Source of the DNA: Pratylenchus scribneri | Lineage: Eukaryota > Nematoda > Chromadorea > Rhabditida > Pratylenchidae | Direction of reading: 5' to 3' | DNA: 64,000 nucleotides | Assembly: GCA_030063045.1 (NCBI GenBank) | Contig: JAQSEB010000150.1 | Coordinates: 186,001-250,000, forward strand | Part shown: positions 36,105 through 47,800 of the stretch, piece after piece | Layout of the letters: each line of letters starts with the position of its first letter | How positions within the stretch are numbered: position 1 is the first letter of the stretch | Translations under genes and position numbers: made by a program | Notes under the pieces: generated by a model | Told to the model about the DNA's origin: nothing | What the model saw: only the letters and a program-made list of their open reading frames with translations | The model's database searches: none

Positions 36105-36308
36105 TGCTTGGAATCTCCTAATGAATTATTGATTCAAAAATATGACTGTCAAAATATTTGGTTTAGAAATCAAACAATGAATCAAATATATATTAAGTCA
36201 ACAATATATGTGCCATGGATGTTTTCCGGACGGGCTGAATTGGCATTTTATATAATATATCTTTTCCATTATATTTTTTATAATAGATCCGCATTTTCTG
36301 TAATTTAG
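36105..36308 (+). CDS. Probable exon, unknown protein
   Basis: After the acceptor TTTACGTAG the plus frame is open for 67 codons to TAG. It reads CLESPNELLIQKYDCQNIWF, then VPWMFSGRAELAFYIIYLF, a segment that could enter a membrane. The first half is not A+T-biased, which supports real coding. No donor before the stop, so it may be a terminal exon. No family recognised. Confidence 0.4.
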   Translation, partial: CLESPNELLIQKYDCQNIWFRNQTMNQIYIKSTIYVPWMFSGRAELAFYIIYLFHYIFYNRSAFSVI

Positions 36309-39300
36309 TTTATCCAATTTTGTACATAATTATAGTATTTTTATTTAAAATTTATTTATTTAAGGTTTTAGTCGATTTATCTATAATGATTAAATATATT
36401 TTATTTTTCATATATTCTTCTTTAATTTTTCTATATTTATTATAAAATCCATGGCGATAGAGTAGTTAATATTATTAGAAAATGGCATAAATTTATGATT
36501 AGATTGGTGTCGTTCAACGATTATTTATTATTATTTATTAATAAAAATAAATTTTAAATGTTATATTATTTTTTCCATTTTAAAATAAATTTTCCATCCT
36601 ATAAAATATATGTTGAATACAAATTTTATTAAATAATTTAATAATATTTATTTTTCCATTGTGTTAAGTTAAAGCTGACTTATTTTATAAGAATAATAAT
36701 TCATTATTTTTGTGAATACATTTGTTATATTATCCAAAATTTATAATTTGAATTTTCCGTTTTATTATTCATCAAAAATTTACAAATAAATGTCCAAATA
36801 AATGAAAATAAAAAATTTATTAAATAATTTTTTATCAAGTATTATGAATTAATTTAACGAGTAATCAAGATTTGGACTATTGTTTAAAATTTAAAAAATT
36901 TAGAACATAAAATATCAAATGTTTAATAAGAAAATTTTCTAACAAATTACTAAAATTTATACGCATCCAAAATTCATTTCTTGATTTATTAAAAATTTTT
37001 AAAATTCTATATATCGAAAATTAAAAATAATTAATTTTTAAATTTATAAATGAAATTTTTATAAATTAAAAGTTTATTCACTATTTCATAAATATTATAA
37101 TAAAGATTTTTATATTGTTTAAAATTTTTCATAAAAATTTAATAAAAATTTTTTAGATTTTTCTGAATAGCATTATATTATAATTTTACTTAAATTTTTC
37201 CAATTAATAGAATCTTTTTTTTAAAATTTTATAAATAATTTTTGCAATTAAATCAATTTGATGCTTCTACTATGTTTGTATACTTATTGCTGGAATGCTT
37301 CTTCTTGAGCGTTAAAATTATTTTTAATCATAAATTATTATTTTTTAAAATTATTTTCATTTTACATTTTTATAAAATTATGAAACATATTAATTTAATA
37401 TTTTTTGTCAATTTGATATTTGTATTTTGTTTCATCTCCTAATTTTTCAGCATTTTTAATATAAAACATATATTATGAGAAATTGTAAAAATAAATAAGA
37501 AATAATAAAATGAATTAAATTAAATCCACTTTCTTCAATATGAAATTATCTTCCATATTATATTTTAATAAAAATTTAATCATCTTTATTTTTTATCATA
37601 TCTTTGAAAATGATCTCTTTAAATTTTACATATTTTTTAAAATTTTTATTGTTATTTTATTACTTATTTTTAAATTAATTTAGTTTAAGGTCCTTGCGTT
37701 CGATATACAATTTTTCCCAGAATTTAATAAATTTTTAATTACATTATCATAACACTATTCCTTTTATATTAAGCTAGTGAATTTCAAAATGAATTATTAA
37801 AAAATTTTTTTATACAAATTTAGTGATAATTTTTGTATAAAATTAAGAATTATTTTAATTTAATTTTCTCTTTCAAATTTCTATCCCTTTATAGATTTTA
37901 TTAAAGAATTTGTATAATAATTATTAATTTTTTTATATTTTTTAATAAAATTAAATTTTATATTACTTTTCTGAGATATTATTATAAATTATTTGTTTAA
38001 TTCTTTCTTTAGAATTTTAAATAATACAAGAAAAAAATTATTTTCGTGTTAAATATTTAATCATATATATATTTTTATTACTATTTTTAATAAATTTAAA
38101 CAATTAATTCTGCATAAGTTCAATTGTTACTTGTATAGCTACAGAAAAATACCTTTGGTTATTTATGTTTATTTTCCCTCTTAAATACCGTTCATGTGGG
38201 CTGATCAATCATAACAATAAATTAATATTCCATTTAATTTGTATTATTAAGTTTAATATATAATAATTACTTCTATTATTGTAATTATATTATATAATCA
38301 ATTTTTTAAAGTTTTATTTATGATTCATAATTATTTAAAAATTTTTATTTATTAATTTTAGGAATAAAATATGTAATTACTGATTTTATGATGATCACAA
38401 TGATAAAATATCTCCAGAAATAAACTTTAAAGCAATTTAAATATATAATTCTATAGATAAAATTTATTTTAAATATTATTCTAATTTTATTTGACTATTT
38501 TGTTCATAATTCTGATGAATTATTTAAAAATTTATTATTAAAAAATTTCTAAAATAAAAAATAATTTAAATTTTTAATAATAAATTTAGTCTTGATTGTT
38601 TGTTCAATATCCTAGGGTTCTTTTTCGCCTTCCTTTTTTCGATATCTTATTTAAATTGAGTGCTTTTGTTTTTTTTCTAAATAATATAATTTTTTATAAT
38701 GTATTTTAATTTTTATATGAAGATACTTTCACTAATTCTATAAAATTATTTAATAAATATTTTTCATTTTGCTTTCTATCTCGTTAAGTTTTCCTTATAA
38801 TCTCTATATATCCCGACTCTTAAGAAAATGTTTCCTCCGCGCGTTTATATTTCTCTAAAAAATAATAAAAAATTTATCTAATTTATAAATTTGAGCTTTT
38901 ATTAATTCCTAACTACAATCTATTCTAATGTAGTTATTGAATATTATTTATTTTTAGTAATTGAATAATTTATTTTTAATAAAAGTTAATTTCGTTCAGT
39001 ATAATGGAAAAAATTTAATCTTTGAATTCATATATTATATATATATATTATTTCTATTTAATCTTGCTCGAATATAAAAAATGTAATAATAAATTAATGA
39101 CATTTCTTTTATCATTCACATTGTTAAATTAATTTTATCCTCAATAATGACTCTTTTGTTGATAATATTAATTAATCTTTTTTAATTTTCAAAATTTCAT
39201 TTAGATAAATTTTTGATATTTATATTTGCTGGATGAAATGAAAAAATTTTCTTCATAGCACTGTTCTATTTAGTATTTTAAAATTTTATAAAAGTCATTT

Positions 39301-39905
39301 ATTTTTAATAATTATTATTTTTATTTCAAAAATTTAAAAATTTATCATTTTTATATATGTTAAATTTATAAATTAATTTCATTATTTTAAATATTTTTTC
39401 TCTAAATTAATAATCAAAATAATAATTTTCTTAGAAATTATATATATTAGAAAAATTTATTTGCCTTAATTGGATATAATAATTATAATTATCAAAAATA
39501 TTAAAGATGTATTATTCATTTATTCTAATTAATTATATTAATAATTAGAAAATTAAGAAAATTTTTCAATTGCTTTTGATAAATTTTAAAATTATAAGAT
39601 TTCGTTTTTTCTTATTTTAAAATTTTGATTTAATTTTTTAGTATTTGATTTTCTTTTTTTTTTATTTTATTTGGTTGAAGTTTTTTGTCATTCCAAATTA
39701 ATATTTAGATTTATCTGGAAAAATATTCTTAAAAATTATTATATTATTTTTTAGAAAAAAAACCAGTATTTATTTAATATATTATTTCAATTTTGATGTA
39801 AATTTTATAAAATTTATTTATTTATTATTCTACTATCAAATTTTTATGAAATAATTGAGAAAAATTTTAGTTAAATTTATTTCTTCAAACAACTGAAGAA
39901 CATTT
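36309..39905. other. A+T desert
   Basis: No reliable gene. The plus frame 37242-37442 is hydrophobic and A+T-driven. Small islands near 38195-38220, 38610-38640 and 38805-38850 are too short to interpret. Confidence 0.5.
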
Positions 39906-39909
39906 TTTT

Positions 39910-40135
39910 TTATTTAAATAGAGCTATTTCACATTTTTCCAACAAAAACACGAAAAGTTGCTTGAAAGCAACAAAATGGGTAAAATAATTGTGATCCGCG
40001 AAAATATGTTTTGGCGACATGGTGGAGGAGATGGCGCAAAAATTTAGAGGGATATAAATGGAAATAAATGTGAATCGACCGTTGAAAATATTTTCATTTA
40101 CCAAGTAAAATTAAATCGCCCCCACATCTTGATAC
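39910..40135. CDS. Island open on both strands, possible gene relic
   Basis: On plus, after the acceptor TTTAAATAG, a frame reads SYFTFFQQKHEKLLESNKM and VIRENMFWRHGGGDGAKI, then one in-frame TAG, then CESTVENIFIYQVKLNRPH to TAA. A GTAAAA donor lies after AAAATGG. On minus a 64-codon frame without internal stop reads LNFCAISSTMSPKHIFAD and LFVFLLEKCEIAL. The plus reading looks like protein on both sides of a single stop, which would fit a pseudogene. The minus reading is uninterrupted. Confidence 0.4.
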
Positions 40136-40905
40136 ATTAAATTTGTTTTGATTACAATTATATAAATATTTGCTTTTTATAATTTAAATATTTATTAATT
40201 TATTTTAAAGGAAAAATAAAATTTTGATTACTTCATTCCTTAATAACCATATTGCTTACGACATTTATATTTATAATTGCGTAATATTCATTTTATTTTT
40301 AACTTTTAAATATTAATCACTTTGATATTATTTGGTTTTTGGTTTATAGCCGCAATTGTTCCATTCATTTTTATTTTTTCAATGCCAGTTTCTTTTTATT
40401 TTTAAAAAATAATATATTAATCTAATTTTATATTTTTAATCATAAAAAATTAATTTTAATTAAGATTAAAATATAAATTTTCTTAATTTGAGAAAGTTAC
40501 AATATTTAAATAAAAATTGTTTGTGCCTTTTTAAATCATCAACGGTTCAAAATTTTTATTTAAAATTTTTTTTATAATTTCTTGTATAAATAAATAATTA
40601 ACTCAAAATTATTACAGACCTTTCCTCGAAAGTTTATTACCTTTTAGTTCTTTATCTATATAAAATTTAATATAAAAAATTTTTAATTTCAATATATTAG
40701 AAAAATTTTTTAAAGAATTATTTTATAATTATTTGTTTTATTTTCTATAATTATATATATTCTCTTCTCTTGGAATTTTGAATTTGATTATCAGATATAA
40801 AATAATATCTTTTTTCCTATAAATTTACAGATTTTTTAACAATTTATATAATACACTTTAAACAAATTTTTTTGAAAATATTTTAATTTAAAATGAAATT
40901 TAAAA
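40136..40905. other. A+T desert
   Basis: No feature seen. Confidence 0.55.
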
Positions 40906-40912
40906 AAAAAAG

Positions 40913-41070
40913 ATGATGGAGTTCGGCCACGGAAATGTCCAACACAATTCTTCTTACTCAAATTCTTCATTATCATTAGCCCAGAAAGACTAAAATAATA
41001 TTTAAAACATATGTTGGTCTAAGAAATATCGATGGAATGCGGCGGCGGCGCTTATAAATATTAGTTTTAA
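40913..41070 (+). CDS. Possible start exon plus alanine-rich island
   Basis: Plus ATG-ATG at 40913 opens MMEFGHGNVQHNSSYSNSSL and ends at TAA 40991-40993, a serine/asparagine-rich stretch. About 30 bp on, an island around 41015-41060 includes a GCG repeat read as four alanines (SKKYRWNAAAAL) on plus, or as four arginines (GMRRRR) in another frame. It may be the N-terminal region of a gene, but no splice link is visible. Confidence 0.3.
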
Positions 41071-41810
41071 ATTAATATCATTAAATCTTTTGTAATTTTT
41101 ATATATTGATTATATTAATTTAGATTTTTTTTAAATATTTATATATTTAGTAATTTATACATATTTTCCAATCAAAAATATTTTTCATTTAATTTTAAAA
41201 TTATATTTAATAATTTTTACTGATATTCCCTAATTATTTTATAAAGATAAAAGAGATTGATTAAGGAATAAATTGAGTATATTTTTCATTAATATTTTAT
41301 TTTTTACATTAATATATTATATAATTTTTATAGATTTATTATAGCTATTTTTCTTCAATATCCATTCATTCATTATTATTCGAAATTACATATTATTTTT
41401 TAAATAATTATTTTTCAAACTTATTTCATATAATGAGATAAAAAATTAATTTTATATTTAATTTTGAATTATTTTTCTATTTTCTTTTTATTTTTGTATT
41501 TATTTAAAATAAATTTAAATTTAAATCAAAAAAATTGCTTTATTATATATAATTAGTCTTGCTTTACATATATATATTTTCTTATTATTATTCATTTTAT
41601 TAAAAATTTTTTTTGTTTTTACTTAACTTTAAAATTACCATAGCCAAAATAATTTAAATTTTTTATATTTAATTTGCCTTTTATTAGTTTTTATAATAAT
41701 TTTAAATTTAATAAAAATTTTTTAATTTATATATAATTTTTAAAGTTAATTTAAAAGTAAAGTCAATTAAATTTGAAAGATAAGTTTATAACGCTGAAAA
41801 GAATAAAAAA

Positions 41811-41912
41811 TCAGCCGGGACCCTTTTTTCCATAAATTAATTTCGGCTTGTATTTAAAGTTCCCAGCGTTCACTAGCCATTGGCCTAACACGTTTAATCT
41901 GTTTGTGTATTT
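41811..41912 (-). CDS. Probable exon, unknown protein
   Basis: A minus frame of 33 codons between stops ends in TGA: NRLNVLGQWLVNAGNFKYK then PKLIYGKKGPG. The composition (G, N, K, W, Q) is far from local chance. Plus frames are broken by TAA and TAG. An AAACAG near the upstream end could be the acceptor. Family unknown. Confidence 0.4.
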   Translation of the reverse strand, partial: KYTNRLNVLGQWLVNAGNFKYKPKLIYGKKGPG

Positions 41913-42120
41913 TTATATATTTATTAATAATTATTTTTTTCATATTATAAAAATCAGCACATATTTCTAAATCCAAACTTATAGTGTCTTTTGAATAAAA
42001 ATTATTGACATCATTTTTAATTAAAATTAAATAATTTGGGGAATTTTTTTTAAATAAATTTTTTGTTAATATTTTAATTTAATTTTAATTTTAGTTTTCA
42101 TATTTTATTTTGTACATTAG

Positions 42121-42258
42121 GCCGAGAATTTCTTATTCAAATTGCTTACTTGGTTGTTGCCTCTTGTTGCACTTTTTTACGATATTTGCCACATCTGCAT
42201 TTTCTTTGAAAAAGCTTAAGCGAAAATATTTTATTAAAAATTTTTTATATCAATATAG
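42121..42258. CDS. Exon with canonical splice sites on both strands
   Basis: Plus: 138 nt between ACATTAG and ATAG|GTAATT are open, with SNCLLGCCLLLHFFTIFAT then SLKKLKRKYF, a membrane helix followed by a basic stretch. Minus: 65 nt (42150-42214) between GCTTAAG and CCAA|GTAAGC are open, with KLFQRKCRCGKYRKKVQQE. The plus exon is longer and predicts a topologically sensible membrane segment. The minus one has the stronger donor. Confidence 0.4.
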
Positions 42259-42532
42259 GTAATTTTGCTGAAAGTGAGTTAGTGTTTATATAACAATAAA
42301 TTTTACCATTATGATATAATTTTTAATAATTTTAATATCTAAAATTTAATAAAAATATTAGATGTTATATTTTCTTTTACAAAATAATAATAAAGATTTA
42401 AATAATTAAAATAAAATATTTTGTTATTAATTTATCTTCAATAATATAATATTCACATCCCAAAATTATTTTCCACCATTATTGCTTTTCCATGTTTATC
42501 TTTATTGCTATTTTTCTTTTCAGATTGAAATG

Positions 42533-42630
42533 AACTTTAATAATTCCTTCCATTACATTCAGCAATGGTTTTTTTGGCTAAATTTATTCATTTTAGAAAA
42601 TCCCTCCCATTTCTAAGACCTCGTTTTCAA
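42533..42630 (+). CDS. Possible exon, unknown protein
   Basis: After an excellent pyrimidine tract ending TTTTCAG, plus reads IEMNFNNSFHYIQQWFFWLN and continues to TAA. Minus offers KWEGFSKMNKFSQKNHC after GTCTTAG. The plus acceptor is the best in this part of the window. Unknown function. Confidence 0.35.
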
Positions 42631-44445
42631 TTTTTGCTACCTCTTATCATTTTTCAATATTTATTAATTAATGCCTTGGTATAAATATTTACTTTTTATT
42701 ATTACTTTTATTTAAATATTATTTTTTAAAAATTTTATTAATTTTGTTGTAATATATAATTTTTCCAATTACTGTCATTTAATTTATATATAATATTACA
42801 AGATACAGACACTTTGTGCAATTACAGCTTTTAATTGTAATAGATAATTACTAGTAATTTATATAAAATTATTTTTTTAAATATAAAGGTCTCTTTAATC
42901 AATTAATCTTAATAATAACTGTGATTTAATTATTTTTTAATTATCTAGGAAAATTTTAATTAATATTTTTAATTAAAAAAATATAAATACAATTTTTTTT
43001 ATTTATATTTATTATTATATATTTTTAAAAATTTATAAAAATAGAATAGATTATGTTTTGATATATTTTTCCGATGCCATAATTTAATTGTAAATTTTTA
43101 ATCTTTAGCAAGCAATATATGGTATTAAATAAAATTAATTATTATTTAAATTCTATTAATAATCTAATTTTTGTCTAATATTATTTTTCTCACACATAAT
43201 TATTTTATAAAATCTAATGAAAATATCTTTGTTTTATAGTGATTTTTCATTCTTATAATTATTTAATTCATAGTAATCTTTATTTATTTAAGATAATAAT
43301 ATTCAAATATTTTTATAAATATTTGTTAATTATCTAATTTCTACAATTTGCAATTATTAAAAAATTTAAACTTATTGTAATATTATATTTCTTTTCAATT
43401 ATTTGATTATATTTATGAAAGAAAAAGTAATTAATTCTTCAATCTACACGCCTTATTCCTTTTAATTTGGAAATTTTTATAAAGTCATACTTGTTTTTAT
43501 ATTTAATTAAAAATTTTTATTTTTAAATTTTTACTTATTGTGTTTAATAATCAAGTTTAAAAAATTTATTTTAGTTTATAACTATGTTGTAAACTATATA
43601 ATAAAATTATTATTAATCAAGTAATTAATAATTTTAAATCATTATTTTAATAATTTTTAATGAGAATTTATTTCTATGAATAATTATAAACGGGTAGAAT
43701 TTGTTTATAAAAATTCTTTATATTATTTTATAACAGAACTTTATAATTTTCAAAAAAAAATTAATATTATTTTGATTATTTTTTCATTATTATAAATATT
43801 AAAATGAAACAATTCTAGGAATGAAATTATGATTAATTTTAAATTATTTAATTTTTAGATATTTTTTTATTTTTATATTTGATTCTAATATTCTAATTAA
43901 AATAAAAATTTATAATTTTTCAAAAAATAATCGGTTCTATCAAATAATTACAATAGTGTTTCTGGGCACTAATACGTTTATCGTATAAATTCATATTTTT
44001 TCATATCATTTTTATGAAAATTTTATTTCAACTTTACATTCTATCATTAATACTCTTCATTATTTTTTAAAATTCTTATTTTCTCACTTGATTAATATTA
44101 ATTTTATTTTAAAAAATAAATCTCAGAAAATCATCGATGCACCATACTCTAATTTCAATTATAATAGCAGAACCTGGAATATTACAATAAAAATAATTTT
44201 TTTTTAATTTTAATTCTTTCTGCTGATTAAAATTTATTTATGTATATTAAAATTTAATATTATTTTAATTTTAAAAAATGTTTTCACATTTCATTAATTT
44301 GTAACTTTTCTTAATTATGAAATTTATTTTATTTAATTTATTAATCCATTATATTCTTTTTTTTCATTATCTTTAATGAATGAAAAGAATAGTAACAATA
44401 ATAATTGAAATACATTTTTTAGGCCATTTAAATTCTTCAATCCAA
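42631..44445. other. A+T desert
   Basis: No feature seen. Confidence 0.6.
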
Positions 44446-44455
44446 TTATATATGT

Positions 44456-44592
44456 CGACGCGAAAGTTGAAATTCCGCGAAAGTTGAAAATCGCTAGCGA
44501 AAGTTGAAACTTTTCAACTTTCGCGGACTTTCCGCGAATGCTGACTAAAAATCAACTTTCGCGGACTTTCAGCGAAAGTTGAAATATCTACG
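44456..44592. repeat. Self-complementary repeat cluster (GCGAAAGTTGAAA family)
   Basis: Four forward copies of CGAAAGTTGAAA and two or three inverted copies (TTCAACTTTCGCGGACTTTC) lie in about 135 bp. The core at 44497-44524 is a perfect 13-bp inverted repeat, GCGAAAGTTGAAA against TTTCAACTTTCGC, with a 2-nt loop. The right edge is ATCTACGCATCC. It resembles the ACTTTC-rich block at 16.4-16.6 kb in design (short GAAAGT units in both orientations) but not in exact sequence. Probably a foldback or miniature element. Confidence 0.75.
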
Positions 44593-44710
44593 CATCCTTT
44601 TATCAATAATTTCTACATTTTGATTACGCTTTTTAATTGGAAATAAAAATAAAATATTAAACATTTTTAATTAATTCTAATTAATTTATTTCAACAAATT
44701 AATAATTCAC

Positions 44711-45330
44711 ATGCTCAGCGACGCAGATTCCGAATTCACTGCTGGCTATTCAATGTCAAAAATTTTGAAAATTTTACTCGATCCGGGCCGGAGAGCAGCA
44801 TTATTGCGATAATAATTAATTTAAAATCGAGAAAAATATTCGTTTTAGAAAAGAGAAAAAGATGAATTCCTACAAATGTTCTATAAACGTGCGATGCAAA
44901 CATTGTGCGCTCCAATAATTGAAAATACAAAAGATGGGAATCCATTTCCAGGTTAATTTAAAATAACATCCAATTCACTCCTTTAAATAAAGATACATAT
45001 TATATGGCCAATAAAATTGCTTTAATCGCTGATTTCCTAAGTTTTTTTGTGGAATACCACAATTTCCCAATGCAAATTTACACCATCCAAAATGGCCTCC
45101 TCCAATCTGTGCTGGTTTTTTGAAAAGCAAACATCATTTCCTGGCGCATGGTTCTTCCAAAAACCAAAATAAATCTAATTAATTTTAAATTTTAGGTGCA
45201 CTTCAATTATTACGGCGAACAATTGGACTCAAAGATGACAGCTATATCTGTCATATTCAAGATAAGTGCATTTGGGGATTTGGTGGTCGATTGTTTAGTG
45301 GCCAATGGAACTCATTGAAATAATTTAAAT
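44711..45330 (+). pseudogene. Protein phosphatase 4 regulatory subunit 3 (SMEK/Falafel family) fragment
   Basis: Four plus-strand exons match the armadillo-like (DUF625) region of PP4R3. Exon 1 (44711-44809) has MLSDADSEF and ILKILLDP. Exon 2 (44849-44951) has FLQMFYKRAMQTLCAPIIENT, the family's FYxxxMxxLxAPLLxNT. Exon 3 (44993-45150) has IALIADFLSFFVEYH and KSKHHFLAH. Exon 4 (from 45196) has LLRRTIGLKDDSY, the family's RRIIGLKDxxY, then FGDLVVDCLVANGT. Two introns are exact: 44952-44992 (41 nt, phase 1, giving PFPD) and 45151-45195 (45 nt, phase 1, giving AHGAL). Two frameshifts occur: one in a T6 run at 45116-45121, one near TTTGGGG at about 45271-45277. The first intron lacks a GT donor, and the N- and C-terminal regions are missing nearby. 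Either a decaying copy, or a functional gene with homopolymer errors in the assembly. PP4R3 normally targets PP4 phosphatase. Confidence 0.85.
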
Positions 45331-45411
45331 AATTAATTTATTGATATAATAATATTATACAAATTTTTTTCAAAATTGATATTAATTAATTAATGAAAAA
45401 AATTTATACAT

Positions 45412-45528
45412 TCTTCCTCCGATATACAAAAATATTTTAGGTTTTCTGTATCATTTTTGAAGAAATCATTTGACACACGGATAGATGGTATAGACAATCG
45501 AGCTTCGTTTCTTACTTTTATTTTTTAA
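45412..45528 (+). CDS. Possible exon, unknown protein
   Basis: A plus frame open for 38 codons: SSSDIQKYFRFSVSFLKKSF then DTRIDGIDNRASFLTF and TAA. It follows the phosphatase-subunit fragment by about 80 bp on the same strand but does not match the next part of that family as I know it. It could be an unrelated exon or a diverged one. Confidence 0.35.
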   Translation, partial: SSSDIQKYFRFSVSFLKKSFDTRIDGIDNRASFLTFIF

Positions 45529-46445
45529 TCGCTTTTAATTATTTTTGCACTTAAAATAGTATTTTTGAAATTATATTGTATAAATTCACACTGTTAGACA
45601 TATCAATGGCCAAGAGAATGGCCAAGGTATATGGTAACTTTTAAAAATTTTCATATTTTTTATTAACTTAAAATTTTTTAATTAATTTTTAAATAGCATT
45701 AGACTAAAAAATTTCACAAAATATATTGTGCAAATGAAACCTTTTTTGACACATCCGAAAATTTTGGAAGCACACAGTTTAGTGTAATGTGCAACTGCAT
45801 CCTAATATAGTAATTAGTAACTTTAAAAAAATCCAATTTCCCTGCAATTAGACTGTAAAATTTCAGGCAAATTTATTATGCTCAATTTAAATTTTATGAT
45901 CGATTAAATAATATTAAAATACTTTTTTTTTTAAAAAGCTATTGAATCTAATTTATAATTTATCTATATAAATTTTAAAAAGTGATGACTCTTTTTTGAC
46001 TCTTTTATATATCATATAAATTATTTATATAATTAATATTATTTTGGAATCTTTTTTTTTCTATAAAATATTATTGCCAAATCAACAAAATGAAATGAAT
46101 GAAGATAATAAAATAATAAATTTTAATAATTAAATAATTTAATTTAGTTAGGATTCAATTCCATAATTTTTGAATTTTTTTAGCAATATATTTTGAATAT
46201 TTTTATTCATTATATTAATATTATCATAATTAATTTTATTCATAAAATTTTATCTTTGATATATTTTTTAGTCATTATTCATCAGCCAACAATTAATATT
46301 TGATCAGATTTTTCGCACTATCAAAGTAGTATACATGCCAGCATATTTTTTAATAATTAAAAAATTTAATTTACTTTTATTATATTAGGTAATTTTATTG
46401 CTTAATTTTATTCGTTTTCTCTAGATATCTTATTTGAGTTTTATT
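45529..46445. other. A+T desert with one tiny exon-like piece
   Basis: At 45600-45630 a 30-nt piece lies between CTGTTAG and AAG|GTATAT (plus, TYQWPREWP). Otherwise A+T-rich with no gene seen. Confidence 0.45.
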
Positions 46446-46449
46446 TAAT

Positions 46450-46660
46450 ATAATATTTCTAATTCGAAAGTTGCTGAATCCATTTCGATATTCCTACAAT
46501 TTTTTCTGATAAATTGGATTAGTTTATTGCATTGGAAATCAATAGATCATCGTATACAGTTATTTGAACTCCATCAGTCGAAATAAGTTGGATAATTTTT
46601 GTTCACCTCTGCGTCGGAACAAAAGGTGTCCAATTTCAGCTATTTTTATCAATTTGAAAA
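46450..46660. CDS. Island open on both strands
   Basis: Plus: about 45 codons, SKVAESISIFLQFFLINW then SLLHWKSIDHRIQLFELHQ to TAA. Minus: 27 codons, IIQLISTDGVQITVYDDLL to TAA. The plus frame is longer and reads like a helical protein. The remainder to 46660 includes a less A+T-rich stretch (CACCTCTGCGTCGGAAC) without a clear frame. Confidence 0.35.
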
Positions 46661-47003
46661 TTGATAATCGAAATTAAAATCTAATAATTTCATTAAAAAA
46701 AGTGCAATACATATTCTGCATTTAATTTTTGAAAAAATTTTTGGTGTGAAGATTTAAATTTATTATTGTGTTGATGGGTGGGTATGTTTTAGCATTATTG
46801 ATTATCATCATATTCAAAATAGATAGGAAAAATATTATATATAAATAAATGAATAATATTTAGTAAAAATAAATGGAATAAAATCCTCTTATTTTATTTT
46901 TTAATATAAAACGATTCGATATTTAATTGATTTATGATATTTTCTTATAAATCATAATGTTTTGTGTATAAAATATATATTATAATCCAATATGATAAAT
47001 ATT

Positions 47004-47117
47004 TCATAAAATAGACGAAACCAATGTAATAGCTTGAACGTCCAGCCATAATGTGCTTTCATTTTGCTTATATAATTCAGCACATTGAATTTCCAAGTAA
47101 TTATGAATATTGACATT
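47004..47117 (-). CDS. Probable exon, unknown protein
   Basis: A minus frame of 37 codons has EIQCAELYKQNESTLWLDVQ then AITLVSSIL and TGA. Balanced composition with C, E, Q, D and W. A G|GTTTCG donor is possible after AITL. A second minus frame from an ATG (54 codons) overlaps and is more A+T-driven. No family recognised. Confidence 0.4.
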   Translation of the reverse strand, partial: NVNIHNYLEIQCAELYKQNESTLWLDVQAITLVSSIL

Positions 47118-47471
47118 TTATTAAAATAATATATTTTTGGATTTTTTTAAAAATATTTTGGTTATTATTCAATTATTATTCTTAATAATTATTTTTATAT
47201 TTATACGTATATTTTCTTAGTATAAATCATGAATAATTTATATAATTTGAAAATGGGATTTGTCACTATGATATACGTCCTCATTTCTACAAATTAACTT
47301 TAGAATCTTTTTTTAAGCAAATTAAATTGATAATATATATTAATATTTTATAATTATTGTAGCTCTTCAGAAAATTTTATGGAGCATAAAAATTATTTAT
47401 CAACTTTTATATTTTTAAATAATTCATAATATTTATCGTCATTTAATAAATTTTTTTTGAAAATTATTCTG

Positions 47472-47800
47472 CTAGTATTTTATTAAAAAAAATTTTCTTT
47501 CCTTTTGTGGAATAGTTGAAATAAAATTTGGAAAAGAAAATAAGGCAAAATAAAGGGTTGATTCAATAACGGGGAAGAGTGCCAATGCACACTGTTGAGC
47601 TCGAGGCCGCCCAAGGGGCACGAATAGCTGAGAGGGGCGGATATAAGCCACATCGGGATAATTAATAGAAATGTTCTGTCCATAGCGATATTTACGGCGG
47701 AAATAAAAGATGAACTTGACCACAAAAATACCAATGATGATCAACAATAGAATATAGGTGACCCCATGGAGAAGACCCCATGTATTATATATGTGTCATT
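47472..47800 (-). CDS. Single-pass membrane protein exon, unknown
   Basis: The minus frame is open from about 47800 to 47472, over 100 codons, the longest clean frame between the LTR element and 62 kb. It begins with W-G-L-L-H-G then a membrane helix (YILLLIIIGIFVVKFIFYF) followed at once by RRKYRYG, the classic stop-transfer order. The tail is proline and aromatic rich: INYPDVAYIRPSQLFVPLG, then RPRAQQCALALFPV. The last 25 codons are A+T-rich and may be intron or 3' UTR. A second minus frame overlaps but lacks this logic. Plus frames have stops. Probably the C-terminal membrane anchor and cytoplasmic tail of a surface protein. Confidence 0.5.
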
